A stretch of 64,000 nucleotides of DNA from Rhizobium lusitanum (GCF_014189535.1 NZ_CP050307.1:1302001-1366000), one strand, 5' to 3'; positions 37,353 to 46,457 are shown, counted from the first letter of the stretch. Numbers and translations: made by a program. The notes: generated by a model not told the origin, from the sequence alone.

Positions 37353-37951
37353 TGACGAAGCCCAACTACGAAACGCTAGGCCCGGAGACGATCGTCGCAT
37401 TCCTGGGCGACATCTTTGAACGCAGGGGCGGCGAGGAATATCTCGGCGAGCCGGTCACCATGGCGGAGCACATGCTGCAGGGGGCATATCTGGCCGAGCA
37501 GCAGGGTGAGGAAGAGATCATCATCGTGGCGGCACTGCTGCATGATATCGGCCACTTCACCAGCGAGTTCGGTACATTCTCCATGGACGACGTTCATGAC
37601 AAGCATCATGAAGAAGCAGGAGCGCAGGTGCTTGAGCGCTTCTTCCCGAGCCTCGTCATCGACTGCGTACGCTATCATGTCGCCGCCAAGCGATATATTT
37701 GCGCCACCGATCCCGCCTATTTCGGCCAATTGTCGGCGGCCTCTATTCACTCCTTGAAGCTGCAAGGTGGGCCAATGGATGCCTCGGAAATCGCGGAGTT
37801 TGAGAGGAACCCGAACGTAAAGCAGATCGTGCGGGTTCGCCATCTCGATGATGCCGGCAAGATTGCTGGGCTGATTACGCCCGGTTTTGCCCATTATGCA
37901 CCAATGGTACAGCGCATCGTCGACACCCATTGTCGCCTGACCGAGCGATAA
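37352..37951 (+). CDS. tmpB: Mixed-valent diiron oxygenase, TmpB/PhnZ-like HD-domain protein
   Basis: A 199-residue HD-domain oxygenase. Aligned with PhnZ it keeps Tyr30 and Glu33 (the Y-x-x-E gate), His40, His64-Asp65, His86, His109 and Asp166 as iron ligands, plus HVAAKRY and QGGPMD as substrate motifs. PhnZ cleaves 1-hydroxy-2-aminoethylphosphonate to glycine and phosphate; TmpB does the same with the trimethylated substrate, yielding glycine betaine. The ATG overlaps the tmpA stop by one base. This is a catabolic oxygenase and not a phosphohydrolase, as automatic annotation would probably call it. The choice between PhnZ and TmpB rests on the tmpA neighbour. Confidence 0.86.
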
Positions 37952-37963
37952 TCACCTGCTTCC

Positions 37964-38000
37964 GTGACACGGGTCATGCCGACAGCTTGATCCGTGTCAC
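37964..38000 (+). terminator. Terminator-like hairpin after tmpB
   Basis: GTGACACGGGTCA (37964-37976) pairs with TGATCCGTGTCAC (37988-38000), 13 pairs with one G-T wobble and an 11-base loop, starting 12 bases after the tmpB stop. There is no T-run. It separates tmpAB from the convergent operon A. Confidence 0.7.
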
Positions 38001-38091
38001 GTCCGATACGCCCGATTAGTCAGGCGCACCTCTTCCGTCGTACCCATCCTCCATCACAAGGCCCTCACGAGCGATGTGCTATTCTGTCGAT

Positions 38092-38868
38092 CTATCGTCC
38101 CTTGAACTGCGGCCGTTCCTTTGCGGCAAAGGCGCGCATCCCCTCCGCCCGGTCGTCGCTTGCCGCAATCAATGCGGACAGCGAACGCTCGTAACGAATG
38201 CCAGCGGACAGCGGAGTCTCGAAACTTTCGAGAACAGCGGCCTTGGCCATCGTGACCGCGATGGGGGCAGCTTGAGCGATACGCTCGGCGATCGCGCAGG
38301 CTAGATCGTCCACCGTCTCGCCATCAGCGGCGATGCTGCTGATCAGGCCATAGGTCCTTGCCTCCTCCGCATCAAGCTTACGCCCGGCCAGAACCATCTC
38401 CATCGCCATCGACTTGCCGACGGCGCGCACGAGGCGCTGCGTTCCGCCCGCGCCGGGTATCGTGCCGATCGCGGTTTCCGGAAGGCCGAACAGTGCCGTT
38501 TTGTCGGCGACCACGATGTCGCAGATCAGTGCCAGCTCAAGGCCGCCACCGAGAGCATAGCTTGAAATCGCGGCGATGAGTGGCTTGGTGATGGCGGCCA
38601 CCTCGTCCCATTTCTCGCTGAAGCCGCTGGTATAAAGCTCGATGGGGCTGGCGGCGGCAAGCGATCCTATATCGGCGCCGGCGGCAAAGCCCCGCTCGCT
38701 GCCGCTGATGACGATCGCCCGCACCGCAGGGTCCGCCTGGCAGTCGCGCAGCGCATCGACAAGCCCTGTCAGCATCTCGATGTTGAGTGCATTCCGCTTG
38801 GCCGGCCGGTCGAGGATGACGCGCGCAAAGCCGTCATGCTTTTCGGTTTTGACGAGGGAGGATGTCAT
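38092..38868 (-). CDS. Crotonase-family enoyl-CoA hydratase (operon A)
   Basis: A 258-residue crotonase. The oxyanion hole is formed by GFAAGADI and ALGGGLELALICD, and both hydratase glutamates are present (Glu in GGGLEL and in LPETAIGTIPGAGGTQRL), so true hydratase chemistry is expected. The ATG at 38868 overlaps the upstream dehydrogenase stop (ATGA) and is preferred over a longer frame. It is the last gene of operon A. It would hydrate the unsaturated acyl-CoA produced by the lyase homologue and the CoA-transferase. Confidence 0.9.
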   Translation of the reverse strand: MTSSLVKTEKHDGFARVILDRPAKRNALNIEMLTGLVDALRDCQADPAVRAIVISGSERGFAAGADIGSLAAASPIELYTSGFSEKWDEVAAITKPLIAAISSYALGGGLELALICDIVVADKTALFGLPETAIGTIPGAGGTQRLVRAVGKSMAMEMVLAGRKLDAEEARTYGLISSIAADGETVDDLACAIAERIAQAAPIAVTMAKAAVLESFETPLSAGIRYERSLSALIAASDDRAEGMRAFAAKERPQFKGR

Positions 38869-39779
38869 GGCTTGCGCCTTTCCGTCAGCAGACGAACAGT
38901 ATCGTCGCGGCGCGCGATTGCAGCCGCGATCTCTTCGGCCGTCCAGTCGTAAAAGCCGCGGCCGCTCTTCGTTCCGAAAGCACCCTCCTCGCACAGCCGG
39001 CTCACCAGGGAGGGTATGCCTTCGCTGCGATCCAGCGCCGGCATCAGAATGCGCGACACTTTCTCGACCGTGTCGAGACCGGCCAGATCCATCAGCCGCA
39101 GCGGCCCTGCTGCCGACCAGCGCGGCGCAAGCGTCGTTTCGACCGCCCGGTCGACATCCTCGATGGAGGCGGCACCCACTTCAACGAGGTGAAGAGCTTC
39201 TCGCAGAATCGCATATTGCAGTCGGTTGACGACGAAGCCCGCTATATCGGTCTTCACCTCGATCACTTCCTTGCCGATATCGGCGCAGAGTGAGCGGGCG
39301 CGTTGGACGACCTCATCCGAGGTTTTCTCGCCGCGCACGATCTCGACAAGCGGCATGATGGTCGGCGGATTGAACCAGTGAATGCCGACGACTCGCTCCG
39401 GCCGGGCAAGCCCCGCCGGGATCAGGGTGATCGGAACGCTGGAGGTGTTCGTGGTCAGTAGGCAATCGCCGGGCGCCGCAGCTTCGATCTCGCCGAAGAT
39501 CCGCTGCTTCAGCGTGACGTCTTCCGCGAGATTCTCGCTGACGATGCCGGCGCCGGCAACGCAGTCCTCGATCGAAGTCGTGTATTCGACTGCCGCTTCG
39601 CCGGCGATGGCGACGATCCGGCTCCTCGCCTTATCGAGCGTCTCCGCACTGCGTGAATAGACGGTAACAGGATAGCCTTGTGCTGCAAACACACCGGCGA
39701 TGCCGGCACCCATCGTGCCCGCACCGAGGACGGCGACCTTCGGCCGGATGCGGGTCTTGTCGTTGGTTCCCTGTGCCAT
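38865..39779 (-). CDS. 3-hydroxyacyl-CoA dehydrogenase (operon A)
   Basis: A 304-residue single-domain 3-hydroxyacyl-CoA/3-hydroxybutyryl-CoA dehydrogenase. It has the NAD motif VLGAGTMGAGIAGVFA, the catalytic TNTSSVPI and GIHWFNPP, and a C-terminal helical dimerisation domain ending in SGRGFYDW. It would oxidise the 3-hydroxyacyl-CoA made by the crotonase. It starts 2 bases after the CoA-transferase stop. No thiolase is encoded nearby, so the fate of the 3-oxo product is open. Confidence 0.92.
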   Translation of the reverse strand: MAQGTNDKTRIRPKVAVLGAGTMGAGIAGVFAAQGYPVTVYSRSAETLDKARSRIVAIAGEAAVEYTTSIEDCVAGAGIVSENLAEDVTLKQRIFGEIEAAAPGDCLLTTNTSSVPITLIPAGLARPERVVGIHWFNPPTIMPLVEIVRGEKTSDEVVQRARSLCADIGKEVIEVKTDIAGFVVNRLQYAILREALHLVEVGAASIEDVDRAVETTLAPRWSAAGPLRLMDLAGLDTVEKVSRILMPALDRSEGIPSLVSRLCEEGAFGTKSGRGFYDWTAEEIAAAIARRDDTVRLLTERRKP

Positions 39780-39781
39780 GG

Positions 39782-40987
39782 TCAGATCACTCCCCGCAAC
39801 CGGAGATTTTCGATATCGGGGCCATCCAGCCCCAGCTCATCGCGTAAAACCGCATCCGTATGCTGGCCGAGGACCGGAGCGATATAATCTCCGCCCGACG
39901 CAATGCCGCTAAAGCGAACCGGCTGCGGCATGACCTGGAATTCTCCGGCGTTACGATGCTGCACGGTATGCAACAGCTGGCGGTGCTGCGCATGCGGCGT
40001 GGCGAGCGCCTGGGCGAGATCGTAGATCGGCGCGGCCGGGACACCCGCCTCATCGAGCAGTTGTGTCACCTCCTCCGTCGAGCGGGTGCGCGTCCAAGCC
40101 TCGATGACGGATCGCAGTTCCTCTTGATGGCCCTGCCGGTCCGGGTCGGTCTTGAAACGAGGATCATTCGTCAAGTCCGGATTGCCGAGCGCCCGCGCCA
40201 GTCGGGTAAAGAGCGCGTCATTAGCAACGGCGATAACAACATAGCCATCGACCGCCTGATAGGAATCCATCGGCGCGCTGATCGGGTGCGCATTGCCGAC
40301 GCGGCCGGGTGCGCCCTTGCCGCCTGTGATCTGTGACAGTGAGACCATCTGCAGGGACATGATGGAATCGAGCATGGCGACATCGACATGCTGACCCTTG
40401 CCGGTGCGATCGCGCTGAAGCAGCGCCGCAAGCGCACCCCAGGAACCGTAGATGCCGGCGACGACATCGCCGATCGCGTCGCCCACGCGGGTCGGCGGGC
40501 CGTCCGGCCAGCCGGTGACGGTCATGATGCCGCCCATTGCCTGGACGACGTGATCGTAGGCAGCGCGATGGGCAAGCGGCCCGTCCTGACCGAAGCCGGA
40601 AATGCTGACATAGATCAGGCGCGGATTGAGCGCTTTTACGGCCTCGTAGTCGACGCCCAAACGCGCCGTGACGCCTGGCCGGAAATTCTCGACGAGAATA
40701 TCGGCCTGCTTGATCAATCCGAGCAGAAGTTCGCGGCCCTCATCCGATTTCAGATCGAGCGTGACGCTCTTCTTACCGCGGTTGACCAGCATGAAATAGC
40801 TGCTCTCGCCGCCGACATGCGGCGAGAAGGCGCGGGAATCGTCGCCATGATCGGGAATTTCGATCTTGGTCACGGTTGCGCCGAGATCGCCAAGCATGGC
40901 GGAGCATAGAGGCCCCGCAAGCACGCGCGCCAGATCCAGCACCTTTATCCCATCGAGCGGCCGTACGGCCTGCGTTGCTTCGGTCAC
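39782..40987 (-). CDS. Class III CoA-transferase (CaiB/formyl-CoA transferase family, operon A)
   Basis: A 401-residue family III CoA-transferase with N-terminal LDGIKVLDLARVLAGPLCSAMLGDLGATVTKIE, the catalytic Asp in VDVAMLDSI and the glycine-rich loop TGGKGAPGRVG. It moves CoA between carboxylic acids, as in carnitine (CaiB), oxalate or aromatic acrylate activation. There is no Met near the family N-terminus; the start is the GTG at 40987, 7 bases after GGAG. It directly follows the lyase homologue (16 bases), so its acceptor is probably the acrylate-type lyase product. Confidence 0.9.
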   Translation of the reverse strand: MTEATQAVRPLDGIKVLDLARVLAGPLCSAMLGDLGATVTKIEIPDHGDDSRAFSPHVGGESSYFMLVNRGKKSVTLDLKSDEGRELLLGLIKQADILVENFRPGVTARLGVDYEAVKALNPRLIYVSISGFGQDGPLAHRAAYDHVVQAMGGIMTVTGWPDGPPTRVGDAIGDVVAGIYGSWGALAALLQRDRTGKGQHVDVAMLDSIMSLQMVSLSQITGGKGAPGRVGNAHPISAPMDSYQAVDGYVVIAVANDALFTRLARALGNPDLTNDPRFKTDPDRQGHQEELRSVIEAWTRTRSTEEVTQLLDEAGVPAAPIYDLAQALATPHAQHRQLLHTVQHRNAGEFQVMPQPVRFSGIASGGDYIAPVLGQHTDAVLRDELGLDGPDIENLRLRGVI

Positions 40988-41003
40988 GGAAGTCTCCAAG
41001 CTC

Positions 41004-42554
41004 TTAGATGTTGACTGCGAGGGCACCTTCGACGGCCCTCGCGATGGTGCCGTTGTCGATAAGGTCGCGGACGGCCTGCAGTTCCGGATACATGGCGCGG
41101 TCGCTGTCGCGCGGCGGAACGACTTGCCGGATCGCGTCATAGGCCGCACCCGTGCCCCTGCCCGGCCGCAAAGGCCGGTGGAATTCTAGCCCTTGGGCAG
41201 CGCAGATTAACTCGATCGTCAGGATATCGGCGAGATTGTCGGCCGCCGTGCGAGCCTGCATTGCCGCAGAGACGCCCATGCTCACATGGTCTTCCTGGCT
41301 GGCGCAGGTGGTCACAGTATGGACCGAAGCCGGTGCCGCAAGGCTGCGATTATCGCCGGCGATGGCTGCGGCCGCATAGGGCGGGATCATGAAGCCGGAA
41401 TTTGCGCCACTCGCGCCCATGAGAAAAGGCGGCAGCTCGCTGATATGGCCATTGGTCAGGCGGTCCGATCTTGCCTGCGACATGGTGCTCACATGTGCGA
41501 TGGCGATTGCCAGCACATCCAGCGCGAGCGCCGTCGGCGCGCCATGGCCGTTGCCGCCGGGCAGAGGCACAAGCTCCTCGTCTTCGATGACGAAAACGGG
41601 GTTGTCGGTCACGGAGTTGATCTCGATGGTCAGTACATCGCGGCAATAGGTAAGCGCGTCGCGCACGCCGCCATGGACCTGCGGAATGCAGCGCAGGCTG
41701 AGCGCATCCTGAAGGCGATGATCGCGATGCTTCGCCAGTACCTCGCTATCCGACAACAGGCTTCGCAGCCGACCGGCCGTCGCGATTTGCCCCGGATGCG
41801 GCCGCATCCGCTGCAGTCGTTCGTCATAGCCCCGGCTGTTACCCTTCAGCGCCTCGAGGCTCATGGCGCCGGCGACATCGGCAATCGCTACCAATTGCTC
41901 GGCCTGATGGATGGCGAGCGCGCCGATTCCGGTAATTTCATAGGTGCCGCTGATCAGCGCATGGCCTTCGCGAGGGCCGGGAGCCTTAATAGTGATGCCG
42001 GCGCGGGTCATCGCTTCGCGTCCTGAAAGCAGCTCGCCTTCGTACCAGGCGCGTCCCTCGCCGAAAATAACGAGACCGATATGCGACGTCGCGATCAGAT
42101 AGCCGACGGATCCCTTTGCGGGCGACCAAGGGGTGACGCCGCGATTGAGCATCTCACTCATGGTCTGCACAAGCCCGGCGCTGACGCCGCTGCAACCCTG
42201 CAATAGCGCCTTGATCATCGTCGCCATGATGGCGCGCACGGCCGGGGGATCAAGCGGCGCGCCCATGCCGCTCGCATGACTGCGCAGCGTATTGAGCTGC
42301 ATCTGGGACATGTCTTCGGGCTTAAGCTTGACGGTGTAGAGATCGCCGACCCCGGTCGTCAGGCCGTAGATCGGCACGTTGTCCTTGATCGCTTTGAGAA
42401 GATGTTGCTGGACCCTGCTCATGCCCTCGATGGCATCGGGGCAAAGCGCGACCTTTGCTCCGGTTGCAATCGCCGCGATCTCCCCAATCGTGGCCGGGGC
42501 GGTGCCGAGCGTGACGGTGACGGAGCCTTCTGACGATTGATCGTTATGTTCCAT
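41004..42554 (-). CDS. MIO-less aromatic amino acid lyase homologue A
   Basis: A 516-residue member of the histidine/phenylalanine ammonia-lyase superfamily. Fold markers are YGLTTGVGD, the Arg of RLQDALSLRCIPQVHG, SVTDNPVF and SQEDHVSMG. The Ala-Ser-Gly that cyclises to the electrophilic MIO cofactor is absent: the canonical GSVGASGDLAPLAH is replaced by GSVGYLIATSH at residues 148-158. The QD-x-YS tyrosine is also Leu. Ergothionase, a MIO-independent lyase releasing trimethylamine, is the precedent I recall for such proteins. With betaine transport genes upstream and CoA-activation genes downstream, a betaine C-N lyase is inferred. GGGAGG precedes the ATG. Confidence 0.85.
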   Translation of the reverse strand: MEHNDQSSEGSVTVTLGTAPATIGEIAAIATGAKVALCPDAIEGMSRVQQHLLKAIKDNVPIYGLTTGVGDLYTVKLKPEDMSQMQLNTLRSHASGMGAPLDPPAVRAIMATMIKALLQGCSGVSAGLVQTMSEMLNRGVTPWSPAKGSVGYLIATSHIGLVIFGEGRAWYEGELLSGREAMTRAGITIKAPGPREGHALISGTYEITGIGALAIHQAEQLVAIADVAGAMSLEALKGNSRGYDERLQRMRPHPGQIATAGRLRSLLSDSEVLAKHRDHRLQDALSLRCIPQVHGGVRDALTYCRDVLTIEINSVTDNPVFVIEDEELVPLPGGNGHGAPTALALDVLAIAIAHVSTMSQARSDRLTNGHISELPPFLMGASGANSGFMIPPYAAAAIAGDNRSLAAPASVHTVTTCASQEDHVSMGVSAAMQARTAADNLADILTIELICAAQGLEFHRPLRPGRGTGAAYDAIRQVVPPRDSDRAMYPELQAVRDLIDNGTIARAVEGALAVNI

Positions 42555-42630
42555 TCCGCCCTCCCTTGGACGGACGCCGGCCTTCCCCGTTTGGAGATAG
42601 GCGGCCTCTCTACTTCCCTCTATCCAGGTG

Positions 42631-42660
42631 CCGGCGGCCGAACATGGGCTCGGCCGCCGG
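42631..42660 (-). terminator. Hairpin between binding protein A and lyase A
   Basis: CCGGCGGCCGA (42631-42641) and TCGGCCGCCGG (42650-42660) form a perfect 11-bp stem with an 8-base loop, 8 bases beyond the binding-protein stop on the minus strand. The operon continues into the lyase gene, so it is probably an mRNA-stabilising or attenuating element. Confidence 0.7.
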
Positions 42661-42668
42661 GATATCGA

Positions 42669-43586
42669 TTAGTTCAGCTTGTTCTTCGTCAGCCAATCGC
42701 CGGCAACGGTGTCGAAGCTTTCCTGATTGGCGAGACGACCGTTCATCTCTATCAGATCTTCGGTCGTCAGCGCGGCGGAGACGGCGTTGAGCGTTGCGGT
42801 GACCTTGTCGCTGACCTTGCTGGTCGCGATGATCGGCAGGATGTTCTGCGCCGGGAACAGGTTCTTCGTGTCCTTCAGCGCGACGAGCTTGCTTGCCTTC
42901 ATCGCCGGATCGGTCGAGGTCATATCAGCGGCATGGACCTGACCGTTGGTCAGAGCCGAAAGCGTCAGCGGGCCGGCTACGTCAAGGGTTTTGAAATCCT
43001 TGAATTCCAGGCCGTAGACGTCCTTCAGGCCAACAACGCCTTCCTTGCGGGTCTTCCATTCCGGCGGACCGCCGAGAACGAGTTCGCCGGCGACCGGCTT
43101 CAGATCCTCGATCGACGTCAGGGAGTATTTCTTGGCGGTTTCTTCGGTGACGGCCAGCACGTCCGAATCCTGGGCATCGGATGCCGTCAGCATCGACACG
43201 CCCTTCGGCAATACCTTGCCGAGCGCCTCGACGACATCCTTCGGGGCATGCGCAGTCGCGTTCTTATCAAGATAGCTCAGCGTCGCGCCGGCATATTCGG
43301 GAAGAAGGTCGATCGAACCATCGAGCAGCGCCGGCATGTAGACTTCGCGGCTGCCGATATTCAGCTTCGTGTCCACCTTCATGCCCTTGGCGGCAAGCGC
43401 CAGTGCATAGATCTTGGCAAGGAGCTGGCTTTCCGGGAAGTCCGCAGATCCGACGATGATCGTATCCGCATCCGAGCGTGGCGTGCTCGTGGACAAGGGG
43501 TCTTCGGCGCGCGCGAGCGGAGCGACCGCAAGAAGGGCAGAAATGGCAATGGCGCCGATTGCAAGCATGTTTCGCTTTATCATCAT
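42669..43586 (-). CDS. Betaine/choline-type ABC substrate-binding protein A (OsmF/OpuCC-like)
   Basis: A 305-residue periplasmic binding protein with a Sec signal peptide (cut near LARAED). The mature part starts IIVGSADFPESQLLAKIYALALAAKG and continues with GSREVYMPALLDGSIDLLPEYAGATLSYL, the pattern of OpuAC/OsmF quaternary-amine receptors. Ligands of this class are glycine betaine, choline and related compounds. It forms an importer with the three genes upstream in operon A. Aromatic-cage residues cannot be assigned without a structure. Confidence 0.9.
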   Translation of the reverse strand: MMIKRNMLAIGAIAISALLAVAPLARAEDPLSTSTPRSDADTIIVGSADFPESQLLAKIYALALAAKGMKVDTKLNIGSREVYMPALLDGSIDLLPEYAGATLSYLDKNATAHAPKDVVEALGKVLPKGVSMLTASDAQDSDVLAVTEETAKKYSLTSIEDLKPVAGELVLGGPPEWKTRKEGVVGLKDVYGLEFKDFKTLDVAGPLTLSALTNGQVHAADMTSTDPAMKASKLVALKDTKNLFPAQNILPIIATSKVSDKVTATLNAVSAALTTEDLIEMNGRLANQESFDTVAGDWLTKNKLN

Positions 43587-43606
43587 CGTTCTTCCTAGCT
43601 GTTCCG

Positions 43607-44320
43607 TTATTTTTCGTTTGTAAGTTGGCGCCGGATGGCGACGCCTTTCACAGTCCGGCGCGTCAAGCCGGGCGAGACTGCGATCCTGGATGCGAGGCCG
43701 AAGAACAGGTCGACGATCAGGGCGAGAACACCCACGAGAACGGCGCCGGCGGCCATCTGCATGTAGTCGTTTTGGGCACGGCCATCGATGATGAGCCGCC
43801 CGAGGCCACCAAGTGAGACGTAGGCGGCGATTGTCGCTGTCGAAATCACCTGCAAGGCCGCACTACGGAAGCCCGAAAAGATGAGCGGCAATGCACAGGG
43901 AAACTCGACGGTGAGCAGCAAGGCGAGCGGTCGGTAACCCATGCCCCTGGCCGCATCGACAGCAGCCGGATCCACCGAGGTGATCCCGGAATAGGCGCCC
44001 ATCATGATGGGCGGCACCGCAATCAGCACCAGGACGGCAATGCTCGGCACCAGATAGGCCAGGTCCGATTTGAAATAAGGCCCGACAAGGATAACCAGCA
44101 GTACGATCAGGCCGAGGCTCGGCAGGGCACGCGTGGCGTTCGCAAGACCGGCGATCAGGAATGTTCCCTTGCCCGTATGCCCGACATAGAGGCCGGCGGG
44201 TAGGCCGATGAGTGCCGCGATGAAAAGAGAGATTAAGCTATATTGCAGGTGCTGCGCCAAAAGGGTCGGAATGCCGCCCGAACCGTGCCACTGCGCTGGA
44301 TTGAGAAACCAGTCGATCAT
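43607..44320 (-). CDS. Betaine-type ABC permease A1 (OpuCB/ProW-like)
   Basis: A 237-residue permease with N-terminal TLLAQHLQYSLISLFIAALIGLPAGLYVGH, the RALPSLGLIVLLV segment and the EAA-type loop DAARGMGYRPLALLLTVEFPCALPLIFSG. These are typical of osmoprotectant importers. It lies 20 bases upstream of the binding-protein gene and 4 bases after the companion permease. Confidence 0.92.
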   Translation of the reverse strand: MIDWFLNPAQWHGSGGIPTLLAQHLQYSLISLFIAALIGLPAGLYVGHTGKGTFLIAGLANATRALPSLGLIVLLVILVGPYFKSDLAYLVPSIAVLVLIAVPPIMMGAYSGITSVDPAAVDAARGMGYRPLALLLTVEFPCALPLIFSGFRSAALQVISTATIAAYVSLGGLGRLIIDGRAQNDYMQMAAGAVLVGVLALIVDLFFGLASRIAVSPGLTRRTVKGVAIRRQLTNEK

Positions 44321-44324
44321 GATC

Positions 44325-44969
44325 TCACACCTTTCTCGGACGCCAGGGCGTCAGCCAGCGATTGAGCAGGATGACGAGACCATCGAGGACAACGGCAAGC
44401 AACAAGCAGAGCACGATGCCGGCGATCAGCGGCGTCACAAACCGAAGCTGTAGCCCTTGCGTGAACAGCAGCCCGAGCTGTGGCGTCCCGATCAATGCCG
44501 CGACGGAGACGATGCTGACATTGGATACGAGCGCTACGCGGAGACCCGCGGCGATGACAGGCACGGCAATCGGCAGCTCGACCATGAAAAACCGCTGGAA
44601 CGACCGATACCCCATCGCGGTGGCGGCCTGCAGCGTATCAGGAGGCACAGCGCCGAGGCCATCGCTGACTGTGCGCACAAGCAGGGCCAGCGAGTAGACC
44701 GTCAACGCCACGACCACGTTGAGCGGATCGAGGATCTTCGTGTGCAGCACCAGAGGAAGGAGGACAAACAGCGCCAGCGACGGGATGGTGTATAGCAGGC
44801 CGGCGACCCCGAGGATTGCCGACTTGAACAGCCCGCTTTTATGCGCCAGCCATCCGAGCGGCAGCGAAAGGATGAGGGCGACGATAACGGGAATGACGGA
44901 AAGGCCGACATGCCACCAGAACAGGTTGGCAATGTTCCCGGACTCACGCAGCAGCCAGTCAAACCGCAT
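44325..44969 (-). CDS. Betaine-type ABC permease A2 (OpuCD-like)
   Basis: A 214-residue permease with HVGLSVIPVIVALILSLPLGW, YTIPSLALFVLLP and the loop QAATAMGYRSFQRFFMVELPIAVPVIAAGLR. It overlaps the ATPase gene end by 11 bases, so translation is coupled. It forms a heterodimer with permease A1. Confidence 0.92.
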   Translation of the reverse strand: MRFDWLLRESGNIANLFWWHVGLSVIPVIVALILSLPLGWLAHKSGLFKSAILGVAGLLYTIPSLALFVLLPLVLHTKILDPLNVVVALTVYSLALLVRTVSDGLGAVPPDTLQAATAMGYRSFQRFFMVELPIAVPVIAAGLRVALVSNVSIVSVAALIGTPQLGLLFTQGLQLRFVTPLIAGIVLCLLLAVVLDGLVILLNRWLTPWRPRKV

Positions 44970-46086
44970 GGTCCGCTCCCTTTACCGGAGCGGCCGGATC
45001 TTCCGATCCGTCCAGCAAAGCAACCAGATCCGCGACCCCGATGGAGCCCATCAGCTGGCCCTTGTCGTCGACGACGACCCCGCGCCGGCTGGGCGAGCTC
45101 AAAGCCGCGTCGAGAAGCTGTCGTAGCGAGCCGTCGGCCGAGGCGAGCGTGCCGCTGAGATTGAGGTCGCCCATCCGAATTGGCCCTTGCAGGCTTGCAG
45201 GTTCCGTCCAGCCAACCGGTTCGCCGCGCTCATTGGTCACCAGCAGCCAGCGATCCTTGGTAGCACCACGCGCTGCTTCCGGCGTATCGCCGAGGCGTGC
45301 GGTCGGCTCGGTCTTGACAGTCAGCCGGCCATTGGCGCCGACGAAGCCCAGGAAACGATAGCCACGGTCGCGGCCGACGAAATTGGCGACGAAGGCATCG
45401 GCCGGTTTCGTCAGCAACTCCTGCGGCGTCGCGATCTGCGCGAGTTCGCCGCCGACGCGCAGGACCGCGACCTGATCGCCGAGCTTTAGCGCCTCGTCGA
45501 TATCATGGGTGACCATGATGATGGTCTTGCCCATTTCTCGCTGAAGACGCAGGAACTCGTCCTGCAGTTGTGTGCGGACGATAGGATCGACCGCGCTGAA
45601 GGGCTCGTCCATCAGCATGAATTTCGGATTGGACGCCAAAGCGCGGGCCACGCCAACGCGCTGCTGCTGGCCGCCCGAAAGCTGCCAGGGATAGCGATCG
45701 GCAAAGCCTTGCGAGAGACCGACGCGCTCGAGCAACTCCAGCGCAATGGCGCGGGCCTGCTTTTTCGGCGTGCCGTTCAGGCGGGCGGTCGTCGCGACAT
45801 TGTCGATGATCGTCCGGTGCGGGAAGAGGCCGGCATGCTGAATGACATAGCCGATCCGACGCCGAAGCGCTGCCTCATCCATCCGCGATGTCGGCTCGTC
45901 GCCCAGCCGGATCGTGCCGGAACTCGGAGCCACGAGGCGATTGATCATGCGCAGCGATGTCGTCTTGCCGCACCCGGACGGCCCGACAAGCACTGTCAAT
46001 TTACCGGTCGGCGCCGTGAACGACAGTTCGTTCACCGCCACAACATCGCCGTGATAGCGCTTCGTCACATTCTCGAAAGTGATCAA
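44959..46086 (-). CDS. Betaine-type ABC transporter ATPase A with CBS region (OpuCA/ProV-like)
   Basis: A 375-residue ATPase and first gene of operon A. Walker A is [10 protein letters not shown], signature LSGGQQQRV, Walker B FMLMDEPFSAVDP and the H-loop [13 protein letters not shown]. The C-terminal 110 residues are the CBS-type regulatory part of OpuCA/ProV. The family N-terminus MITFENVTKRY begins at a TTG (46086); no upstream in-frame ATG exists before a stop. The HutC-type palindrome at 46110-46125 is 24 bases upstream, so expression should respond to the HutC-like regulator of operon B. Confidence 0.93.
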   Translation of the reverse strand: MITFENVTKRYHGDVVAVNELSFTAPTGKLTVLVGPSGCGKTTSLRMINRLVAPSSGTIRLGDEPTSRMDEAALRRRIGYVIQHAGLFPHRTIIDNVATTARLNGTPKKQARAIALELLERVGLSQGFADRYPWQLSGGQQQRVGVARALASNPKFMLMDEPFSAVDPIVRTQLQDEFLRLQREMGKTIIMVTHDIDEALKLGDQVAVLRVGGELAQIATPQELLTKPADAFVANFVGRDRGYRFLGFVGANGRLTVKTEPTARLGDTPEAARGATKDRWLLVTNERGEPVGWTEPASLQGPIRMGDLNLSGTLASADGSLRQLLDAALSSPSRRGVVVDDKGQLMGSIGVADLVALLDGSEDPAAPVKGADHAV

Positions 46087-46109
46087 CCTGGCTCACCCGT
46101 TTTTGTTCC

Positions 46110-46125
46110 ACCTGTATATACAGGT
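46110..46125. promoter_or_regulatory. HutC-type operator 1 (operon A side)
   Basis: ACCTGTATATACAGGT is a perfect 16-bp palindrome containing the TGTA-N2-TACA core recognised by HutC-type GntR repressors. It lies 24 bases before the TTG start of the ATPase gene of operon A. A HutC-like gene is at 49678-50448. Confidence 0.8.
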
Positions 46126-46445
46126 TACACGAAACCGACAGCCACGCAACTGGGGTGGCAAAAATTTTAGCCGAACCGGTGACGTGCCCATTTAATATGC
46201 AAAACCCTGCATTTAAATGTCTGGCATTGCGAATGCGCCCCGAACGCCGAGCCCCTTGCTAGACGGAAAATCCTCAGTGTCGCAACTTGATAAAAACCAT
46301 CGATTTGATTATTAATGACGCACTCAAGGGGAGAATCTTCGGTTCTCCAGCGTCCGTAAACAGCGCGCCGCACCGGCCTTCGCAGCCGACTGCTAAACTT
46401 TTAATCAGCATCGATTATTGCCTTGCAAATGCTCATTCGCTATGC

Positions 46446-46457
46446 CTGTATATACAG
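46446..46457. promoter_or_regulatory. HutC-type operator 2 (operon B side)
   Basis: CTGTATATACAG is a perfect 12-bp palindrome identical to the core of operator 1. It lies 11 bases before the ATG at 46469 and covers the probable -10 of operon B. Binding should block RNA polymerase directly. Confidence 0.8.

Noticed and set aside
38092..40987. Carnitine degradation (caiB/caiD-like) as the role of operon A
   Set aside because: The CoA-transferase and crotonase alone would fit, but no carnitine dehydrogenase or thioesterase is seen, and a lyase homologue plus HACD are not part of the carnitine-crotonobetaine route. It is kept only as a weak alternative.
41004..42554. Calling this a functional histidine or phenylalanine ammonia-lyase
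   Set aside because: The MIO-forming Ala-Ser-Gly is absent and there are no hutU, hutI or hutG genes in the window, so histidine utilisation is not supported.
46167..46373. A 68-codon minus-strand frame in the operon A/B control region
   Set aside because: It has no ribosome site or recognisable domain and lies in an AT-rich regulatory stretch between two operators.
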